Source: Pogostemon cablin (lineage: Eukaryota; Streptophyta; Magnoliopsida; Lamiales; Lamiaceae). Taken from it: DNA of 64,000 nt. Location of the stretch: positions 27,294,028 to 27,358,027 of the forward strand of contig CM042966.1 in the NCBI GenBank assembly GCA_023678885.1, given 5' to 3'. Below are positions 56,045-64,000 of the stretch, in pieces (the first letter of the stretch is position 1; each line of letters opens with the position of its first letter). A program made the translations under genes and the position numbers. The notes below the pieces were generated by a model, which was not told the origin of the DNA, made no database searches, and worked only from the letters and a program-made list of their open reading frames with translations.

Positions 56045-57040
56045 TTCAAAGACATAAATCGTTACATTTTTTTTAATTTTATTAAAAAAAGGTCTCAATA
56101 TAGTTAGGACATTTATTTTCGTATCAAACATTTCAATTCTGCTTTTATTCAATTCTAAAACAATATTTTAGTACAAATTTCGTTCTATAACTTTTTAAAG
56201 CATCGATTCAGTCACATCACATGAAATTAGAAATTTTGAATATTTTTAAGTAAAAATAACGTTTCGAAAAGAATTTAAAATTTATGAGACTATTTTTCGA
56301 TTCAGTCACATCACATTAAATTAGAAATTTTGAATATTTTTAAGTAAAAACAATGTTTCGATGAGAATTTAAAATTTATAAGACTATTTTGAAAGAACAA
56401 TTATTATGAAACTATTTTAAAAAAACTATATTTCTTATAATTATTTTGAATAAAGTAAATTATTATAGGGCAATTTTAATTTTAAACTCCTCTTTGTTTA
56501 CCACCTTAAATTAAGGTGCATCCTATTCTTGTTAAAATTATTCAAATGATCTAGCTACAATTATGCTTTTAAATTAATAATTAGTTTTCATCTTTGACTT
56601 TCCAAGTAAATTAAGAAATGTGCTGAGTTGGGAATATATAAACAAATGACAACTTATGTGCTTGTAAAAATCAATTGCTTTTCCCGCGGCCCCATGTGCC
56701 ATGTGATATTTTTTTAAACTAACAATCCTTGTACGATAAATGGCATAATTAATCCTTTTGGTTTTTTTTTCCTTTACTTGACTTTTTTCCTTTTCTAGAA
56801 AATAAGATTATTTACAATTTTATCATGAAATTTGGAGATTAAAGGTATAGTTTTTTTTTTTTTTTAAATTGAGTTCGTTTTGCAAAAAATGTTTAAATAC
56901 AAGATTTTTTTTTTATAATTTTTCAAAGATAATGATAATTTACAGTAAGACTAATTTTTTTTTTTTTGCAATTAACTCATTATTTTTAGGTCATGGACTG
57001 TAATTTTATGTTGCATCTATATTTACACTATACATAAAGA
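56045..57040. other. Upstream region of BAHD gene 2, no gene seen
   Basis: AT-rich. A direct duplication of about 110 bp (TTCGATTCAGTCACATCACAT...AAATTAGAAATTTTGAATATTTTTAAG) occurs at about 56203-56290 and 56297-56385. Confidence 0.6.
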
Positions 57041-57044
57041 AGTT

Positions 57045-57293
57045 ATGCAACAGATTGGGCCTGTGTTTTTCCCCCTTAACCGGTTGCCCTCATACCACGT
57101 GTCGCCCTTCAGTCTCTCTCCTTACGCGTCCAGCACAGTGGCTTCCACCTTCACACAAACTTTATTTACTCCACCGCCCATCTCACATTCTCTTCCATTC
57201 CATCTCTCCTTCTGTTTCATTTTCCTCCATCTAAAGTAAACCTTCAACCTCTCTAAATATCATTACCTTTTGTTGCAACAATCACGTCGCCCT
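57045..57293 (+). promoter_or_regulatory. Pyrimidine-rich leader-like sequence interrupted by copia-3
   Basis: GC content rises and C/T-rich runs (CTCTCTCCTTACGCG, CTCTTCCATTCCATCTCTCC) look like a plant 5' UTR or promoter end. CCACGTGTC (about 57096) is a G-box-like ACGT element. The same kind of sequence resumes at 62187 after copia-3. No coding sequence is recognised. Confidence 0.35.
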
Positions 57294-57737
57294 TGTTGGA
57301 AATAATAAACTTGATTTAGAGAGTTATAGAAGCTTCAAGAATAATGTATGACATGATAGAAGGTTTGAGATTGTGTATAGAATAAACTTGAAGGTGGAAG
57401 AATCTATTAATTAATTAGAAGAATGATCTAGAATAATGTGGGTGAATGAAAAATCTAGAAAAATGCATGTGATCAAATAACAAGACTTATCTAGATTAAT
57501 TAGGAAGAACTAGTATAGAATTCTCTAGAATATTAGAGATTATACCATTGTGTAGTATAAATAGGTGGTGGTGTATCATTTTGAAGATGTAACCAAAAAG
57601 TTTAATAAAGTGTGTTCATTATAAACCTTGTTCTCTCCCTCAAATCTCTTCTATCACATTTTGTTTACCCTACTCACCAAATTCCTATACCAATCCACAA
57701 ATACCTACACATATCCCTCCAACCTTTTACTCCTACA
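57294..57737 (+). repeat. 5' LTR of copia-3
   Basis: TGTTGGAAATAATAAAC...ACTCCTACA, 444 bp. TATAAATAGG at about 57557 is a good LTR TATA box. Confidence 0.95.
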
Positions 57738-57741
57738 TAAC

Positions 57742-58590
57742 CTAGGTGCTCAACAAGAGTAACTTTGATAATTGGAGTATCAAGATGAAGGCACTCCTAG
57801 GTGCTCATGATGTTTAGGAGATTGTGGAGAAAGGCTACGAGCAACCGGAAGACGAGGCGACTCTATCTCAACAACTAAAGGATAAGTTGAGAGATTCAAG
57901 AAAGAGGGACAAAAAGGCTCTCTTCCTCATCTACCAACCATTGGGAGATGATGACTTTGAGAAAATCTCGAGTGCGACAACCGCCAAGGAAGCATGGGAC
58001 AAGCTCCAAGTGTCATGCAAAGGAGCAGATCAAGTTAAAAAGGTACGCCTTCAAACTTTAAGAGGAGAATTTGAGTCCTTACACATGAAGGAGTCCGTAT
58101 CTATTTCGGATTATTTTACAAGAGTTTTGGCGGTCTCTAATCAAATGAAAAGAAATGGTGAAAAATTGGAGGATATTAGAATAATGGAGAAAATATCACG
58201 TTCATTGACTTCCAAATTTGAGCATATTGTGGTGACTATTGAGGAGACTAAAAATTTGGAGGAGATGACAATTGATCTGTTAATGGGGTCGTTACAAGCT
58301 TATGAAGAGAAACAAAAATAAAAGCAAGATATGGTGGAGCAATTGTTAAAATTACAAGTGAGTGCAAAGGAGAAAGACGAAGGCCCAAGTAGCGGTCAAA
58401 GTTGTGGCCAAGGACAAGGTCGAGGTCGAGGTCGTGGACGTAGACGAGGGGGCTATGGAAATCATGGAGAGAGAAAAGCATTTGGTCGAGGAAGGAGCAG
58501 CCAAAAACTGAGGTACGATAAATCTTCTATAAAATGCTATAATTGTGATAGATTTGGGCATTGTGCTTCCGAGTGTTGGAAACCAAATTA
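57742..58590 (+). pseudogene. copia-3 Gag, N-terminally truncated, with stops
   Basis: Reads from VLNKSNFDNWSIKMKALLGAHDV, a Gag N-terminal pattern missing its first residues and ATG. A TAG replaces the expected Trp just before EIVEKGYEQPED (57815). The UBN2-type capsid region (SATTAKEAWDKLQ, GEFESLHMKESVSISDYFTRV, SKFEHIVVTIEE) is intact to a TAA at 58319. An Arg/Gly-rich stretch (QGRGRGRGRRRGG) and a complete CCHC knuckle (CYNCDRFGHCASEC, 58533-58575) follow, then TAA at 58589. All in one frame, so only point stops have occurred. Confidence 0.9.
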
Positions 58591-61500
58591 AAAGGTTCAA
58601 GAGAAGGCCAACTTCATTGAGAGCAAGAAGGAAGAAAATGCAAGTGTGCTCTTGGCGTACAAAAGAGAAAATGAAAGACAAGATGATACTTGGTACCTCG
58701 ATACAGAAGCGAGCAACCACATGTATGACAAAATGAGCATGTTCGTGGAGCTAGATGAATCAGTAAGTGGCAATGTCTCCTTTGGTGATGAATCTACGAT
58801 TCCTGTGAAAGGAAAAGGGAAAATTTTGATTCGCTTAAAAAATGGAGGTCATGATTTTATCTCGAATGTTTATTATGTGCCCAACATGAAAAATAATATT
58901 TTAAGTTTGGGACAACTCTTAGAGAAAGGTTATGATATTCACTTGAATGATTATAACCTTTCAATAAGAGATAAGGAAAATAATTTGATAGCGAGGGTGC
59001 CAATGTCGATGAATAGAATGTTTCACTAAATATTCGGAATGATGTGGCAAAATGCCTTAAAGCTTGCTTTAAGGATAACTCTTGGTTATGGCACCTACGG
59101 TTTGGGCACTTAAATTTCGGAGGATTGGAGTTGTTATCAAGGAAGAAAATGGTAAGAGGATTACCATCCATCAAGCATCCCGACCAACTATGTAAAGGAT
59201 GTATACTAGGGAAGCAATCCAGAAAGCCATTCCCAAAGGAGTCAACCTCGTGAGCAAAGAAGTTGTTGGAGTTGATCCATGCCAATGTGTGTGGTCCAAT
59301 CAAACCAAGCTCTCTTGGTAACAACAATTATTTCTTACTCTACATTGATGATTTTTCTAGAAAAACGTGGGTGTATTTCTTGAAGCAGAAATCAGAAGTA
59401 TTTGAAGCTTTCAAGAAATTTAAAGTCACCGTTGAAAAGGAGAGCGGGCTAGAAATCAAATCCATGAGAACCGATTGAGGTGGTGAATTCACATCCAAGG
59501 AGTTTATGGCGTATTGCGAACAAAACGGGATCCGAAGGCCTCTTACTGTTCTAAGATCTCCTCAACAAAATGGTATGGCGGAAAGGAAGAATAGAACCAT
59601 AGTGGAGATGGCGCGCAACATGTTGAAGATGAAGAATCTTCCAAAAGAATTTTGGGCAGAAGCAGTGGCGTGCGCGGTGTACCTGTCCAATCGATCTCCA
59701 ACTCGAAGTGTATGGAGAAAGACTCCACAAGAAGCATGGAGTAGGAGAAAGCCCAGAATTGCTCATCTAAGAGTATTCGGGAGCAAAGCATATGCTCACG
59801 TGGTAGACGACAGAAGAAGAAAGCTCAACAATAAGAGTGAGTCATACATATTCATCGGGTATGACTCTAACTCTAAAGGTTACAAGTTATATAATCCCCT
59901 CACAAAGAAAAGTGTGATAAGTCGAGATGTGGAGTTCGATGAAGAAGGTGCTTGGGATTTCGATTCCAACATCAATGATCACAACTTTATAACTCCACAA
60001 TTTGAAGATGAAGAAGATTTGGAGCAAGCAGCTAAAGGTGAAGAGGCAGTAACTCCACCTGCTTCACCAGCTAGAGAAGTTGAAAACTCGCCACCATCTT
60101 TCCTGAATGAAAGAAGCGCATCACGTGTGAGGAGCCTGCATGAGATATATGATGAGACTGAAAGGTTAGAGGATCTCACCTTACTTTGGTTATTTGCTGA
60201 TTGTGAGCCAGTAACTTTTGAGGAGGCTACACAAAGTAAAAGATGGAGAGATACAATGGACGAGAAAATTCAGGCCATTGAGAAGAATGATACGTGGGAG
60301 CTTGCAATATTGCCAAAGGATCACAAGGCCATTGGAGTTAAGTGGGTGTATAAAGCAAAGAAGAACTCCAAGGGTAAAGTAAAGAGATACAAAGCAAGAC
60401 TTGTCGCCAAAGGATATAGTCAAAGAGCCGAAATTGACTATGACGAGGTATTCACTCCTGTCGCCCGTCTAGAAACTATCAGGCTAATAATTTCACTTGC
60501 AGCCCAAAATAAATGGAAAATCTATCAGATGGACATTAAGTCATCCTTCTTGAATGGTGTACTTGATAAAGAAGTCTACATCAAGCAACCACCAGGCTAC
60601 GAGGTGAAAGGGCAAGAAGAAAAGGTGTTGAAGTTGAAGAAGGCCCTATATGGACTAAAACAAGCACCAAGGGCGTGGAATAGCAGGATTGACAAGTACT
60701 TGGAGGAGAATGATTTCACCAAGTGTCCACATGAGCATGCCCTTTATGTCAAAATCAAAGGTGATGATATCTTAATTGTATGCTTGTATGTGGATGATCT
60801 TATATTCACAGGAAGCAACACAAAGATGTTCAAGGAATTCAAGGAGGCCATGACTAAAGAGTTTGAGATGACGGATATTGGGCTCATAGCATATTACCTT
60901 GGAGTTGAAGTCAAGCAGCTTGAGGAAGGACTCTTCATCACACAAGAAGGTTATACGAAGGAGATCCTCAAGAAGTTCAAAATGGAAGATTGCAAGGCAA
61001 TAAACACCCCAGTGGAGTGTGGAAGTAAACTATCCAAGCATGAAGATGGAGAAAAAATGGATCTGACGCTCTTTAAAAGTTTGGTGGGAAGCCTAAGGTA
61101 CTTAACTTGCACGAGGCCAGATATACTCTACGCAACAGGGCTTGTGAGTAGATTTATGGAGAATCCAACCACATCGCACTTGAAGTCGGCAAAGAGAATT
61201 CTTCGATATCTCAAAGGTATGCTCAACTATGGCCTACTTTATTCAAATACAAATAAATGTGAGCTTGTGGGCTATAGTGATAGCGATTGGGCTGGAGATA
61301 ATGATGATCGAAAAAGTACAAGTGGATTTGTGTTCTTCATGTGAGACACAACATATACTTGGATGTCGAAAAAGAAACCAATAGTCACATTGTCTACATG
61401 TGAAGCAGAGTACGTAGTCGCCACATCCAGTGTTTGCCATGCTATATGGCTCAGGAGTTTGTTATGGGAGCTCGGATGGACACAAGAGAATCCTACTAGG

Positions 61501-61734
61501 ATTTGTGTAGACAACAAATCGGCGATTGCATTGACGAAGAATCTGGTATTTCATAATCGGAGCAAGCATATAGACACTCGTTTCCACTACGTCAGAGAAT
61601 GTATTGCAAAGAAAGAAGTTCAAGTGGAGCACGTGAAATCACAAGATCAAGTAGTTGACATTTTCACGAAGCCACTCAAGTATAAAGAGTTCGCAAGACT
61701 TCGAAGTTTGCTTGGAATGCAAAATCAAGTTTAA
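58591..61734 (+). pseudogene. copia-3 Pol, broken
   Basis: Protease at about 58685-58720 reads WYLDTEASNHM, where the active-site Gly (DTG) is Glu, which should inactivate it. A frameshift lies between 59027 and 59044. Integrase: HLRFGHLNFGGLELL...CKGCILGK zinc region (59088-59215), D in ELIHANVCGP, RTD followed by TGA at 59476-59478, and SPQQNGMAERKNRT with the catalytic Glu. TGA at 59251 is a second stop. The long open part (59506-61344) carries the integrase end, RT (YGLKQAPRAW, active site YVDDLIFTG at 60785-60810) and the RNase H start (SDSDWAGDNDDRKS). A TGA at 61342 interrupts before DTTYTWMSKKKPIVTLSTCEAEY. The final segment ends TKPLKYKEFARLRSLLGM. Confidence 0.9.
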
Positions 61735-61741
61735 GAGGGGG

Positions 61742-62186
61742 TGTTAGAAATAATAAACTTGATTTAGAGAGTTATAGAAGCTTCAAGAATAATGTATGAC
61801 ATGATAGAAGGTTTGAGATTGTGTATAGAATAAGCTAGAAGGTGGAAGAATCTATTAATTAATTTGAAGAATGATCTAGAATAATGTGGGTGAATGAAAA
61901 ATCTAGAAAAATGCATGTGATCAAAAAAGAAGAATTATCTAGATTAATTAGGAAGAAACTAGTGTAGAATTCTCTAGAATATTAGAGATTATACCATTGT
62001 GTAGTATAAATAGGTGGTGGTGTATCATTTTGAAGATGTAACCAAAAAGTTTAGTAAAGTGTGTTTATTATAAACCTTGTTCTCTCCCTCAAATCTCTTC
62101 TATCATATTTTGTTTACTCTACTCACCAAATTCATGTACCCGTCCACAAATACCTACACATATCCCTCCAACTTTTTACTCCTACA
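61742..62186 (+). repeat. 3' LTR of copia-3
   Basis: TGTTAGAAATAATAAAC...ACTCCTACA, 445 bp, followed by GCCCT. Confidence 0.95.
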
Positions 62187-62420
62187 GCCCTCACTCTGTT
62201 GGTAATTTATGTTCTCGACGCCCGGCGGCAGCTTACTCTTTAGTTTCTTAATTTTGAAATGAGTCACTAATTATGTTTCTTTCCGTCGATTTCGTTGGCC
62301 CATCACTACGAGAAGCCCTAATTTTTGGACTTCTCTGCTGCACTCCAGATTTTCTTACTTTTGTTGCTTGTCAACGCCAATGTGCTCGCTTGCTTCAGTC
62401 TCCCTATTGAACTGGTAAAT
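62187..62420 (+). promoter_or_regulatory. Leader-like sequence with candidate splice donor
   Basis: Continues the C/T-rich sequence of 57045-57293 once copia-3 is removed. CCTATTGAACTG/GTAAATCC near 62405-62420 resembles an exon end and plant splice donor, followed by T-rich DNA. It could be the non-coding first exon of a gene that lies to the right of the window. Weak evidence. Confidence 0.3.
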
Positions 62421-64000
62421 CCTCTTGTTTAATTGCTGCTTGCTTGGTTGTTTTTACTTCAATTGATTTTCACATCGCATACATCACTTTGGTTTGTTTA
62501 AAATTTTCGGAGTCTACCTCTACTCATGTGACCAAGAAAATAGTTAAATGCAAATATGAAGGTCGTTTCTCATTCCACAATTTCTGAAAATATACGACTA
62601 AGTGACGCTCATGGCATTTTAGATTCAGTTATGTCTAATAAAATTCATATCATGCATCCACTGATTTCAGTGACAAGTTAAATAAATTAAGCAAGAAGGA
62701 CAAACTTGGTGCTGTTACACTATAGTTTTAATGTGAAGCACAGTAATTGCATTTCTTTGATTATAACAAGAGGCAAAATTACTAGATATTCGTGACTAAC
62801 ATAGAAAGGAAAACATAACATGCTTGGAAATAGATTCTATGGAAGACTTTAGATTAGGCTTCAGTTCTTTAATTGGATTCCAACACACCTCAATTGCGCA
62901 CTTGTGATGTCAAGAAAATGTTACTTTGGTAGCAATCACCTAGGAGACTATTTTGAATGTTGATTTAACATGGAATGCAAAATCAATTTTACAGTATGAA
63001 CTTCGCTTTTTTGTAATGTGCCAACATGGTTCTTAGTTCTTGCTAATTACACCTCCATTTTTCTTTCTTTTTTGGCTTTTGTTGATAGCAGATCTCAATC
63101 AACCATTGTATCTAATAGTTTAGTGAACATTTGGGGTAAGACATCATCTTGCTTTCTTATGAATGGTAAAACTATATACTTTCTAGCTACTGTATCTTTT
63201 TACTAATGGTAAAAACCATATGCTCAAAGGTTCGTTGTATTCATTCTTTGGGGATTTTGATCACATCACATAAGAATGTTATTAGATTTCCCATCATGTT
63301 TCTCGCTTTTGTTTTGAGTAATGTTTTTAATCGAAATCGGTTGGTTGAATTTGACTTCCTTTAGCCTGAACTCCGTTTCCACAATATTCAGTACCATTTT
63401 ACACGTGCAGTTCTTTTTATTTGTTTTTTTAAGTCGAGTTACATATAGCTTTGGGTTGTGCTACATATGGAAGGTAGAAAAACATTATTTATTTTTATTG
63501 ATTTCACTATCACTTAATCCTTTATGTTCAACTTCTTTTGAATTTAAAAACGCCATGAGTTTACGCTATTGCAGAATTAGTAGCATCCTTACACATAACC
63601 ATCGCTAAATGCGTTTTGATTTTTTGTGCAAGAATATGATTGTGTAACTAAAAACATTTGCAAGATGTGATGGCGCTTACAAGGTTACGCACTGTAAAAA
63701 TGATCAGACTTCAAATTTATTTGTCATATAACATACCTACTATCATTAAGTGTGGCATCTAAATATCTTAAAATATATATGTTGACCTATATATCATCCC
63801 ACCTTCATTATACATCACTTGACAATTTTCCAATAGTATATCCATAACATTCAGTTGAGATATTCTTGAATTTTGTATAAATATTGCAATAATACAATTG
63901 GTAAATGAAATGCAACACAAGTTGTATTGTATTACTCTTTACACACATGGTAGAAAAATTGTATGTGTCCTGCAATTGTGTACCATTAGTCACTTTTTAG
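62421..64000. other. T-rich DNA without a supported gene
   Basis: No frame longer than about 95 codons and none with family features. Compatible with a long intron or intergenic sequence. No MITE ends recognised. Confidence 0.4.

Larger units (their letters stand above)
57294..62186 (+). mobile_element. Ty1/copia retrotransposon copia-3, recently decayed
   Basis: LTRs 57294-57737 and 61742-62186 (about 17 substitutions and one 1-bp indel in 444 bp, roughly 96% identical by eye). The target duplication GCCCT (57289-57293 and 62187-62191) is perfect. Gag, zinc knuckle, protease, integrase, RT and RNase H occur in copia order, followed by the purine tract AAGAGGGGG. The usual TGGTATCAGAGC primer site and Gag start are absent: the LTR is followed directly by AACCTAGGTGCTCAACAAG, which already reads as Gag. 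The Gag domain layout (UBN2-type) suggests the Tork side of copia, tentatively. Confidence 0.95.

Noticed and set aside
57045..57239. 64-codon Ser/Pro/Phe-rich frame
   Set aside because: C/T-rich DNA gives such frames by composition. Better read as leader-like sequence.

Overview
The window looks like nuclear DNA of a flowering plant, very probably a eudicot. It is AT-rich and gene-poor and is packed with Ty1/copia and Ty3/gypsy LTR retrotransposons, Stowaway-type MITEs, MULE-like elements and a LINE. The only two intact-looking genes encode BAHD acyltransferases of the plant HCT (hydroxycinnamoyl-CoA acceptor transferase) type. An asterid is possible from the style of these proteins, but that is a guess. 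I recognised no rRNA, tRNA, organelle-derived block or CRISPR array, and I could not scan for tRNAs exhaustively.

Layout. 1-2600: an inverted-repeat element (about 185-1285) beside a Pack-MULE-like element (1333-2599) that carries a broken HD-Zip class I homeobox gene piece. 2600-4394: MITEs and a minisatellite. 4395-8593: a 5'-truncated LINE with a 16-bp target duplication. It is split by an LTR element, which is split by a hAT-like element, which is split by a Stowaway MITE. 9015-14600: a MITE, a Stowaway fragment carrying a complete but decayed copia element with 118-bp LTRs (copia-1, 9667-14096), then a probable solo LTR. 14600-18400: MITE-rich intergenic DNA. 18416-22254: BAHD gene 1 (+ strand, three exons, predicted 431 aa), with several MITEs and foldbacks in its introns. 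22255-33150: AT-rich DNA with MITEs, a MULE-like element with long TIRs, a GC-rich minisatellite and a TRIM element. 33156-52738: a minus-strand copia element (copia-2, TSD ACACA) split by a large Athila-type gypsy element (36428-50354, TSD CAATT). 52768-55947: BAHD gene 2 (minus strand, two exons, predicted 432 aa). 57294-62186: a third copia element (copia-3, TSD GCCCT) that sits in a pyrimidine-rich, leader-like sequence resuming at 62187. The last 1.6 kb holds no coding region I can support.

How it fits together. The two BAHD genes point at each other and are paralogues. Both have a first exon of exactly 411 nt and an intron at the same codon, and both have HxxxD at residues 154-158. They were probably closer together before retrotransposons filled the gap. 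Copia-2 landed about 25 bp beyond the stop codon of BAHD gene 2, in the same orientation, so its 5' LTR now occupies what should be the gene's 3' UTR. All retroelement reading frames contain stops or frameshifts, so none looks autonomous. Nesting order gives relative ages: LINE before LTR element before hAT before Stowaway, and copia-2 before Athila.
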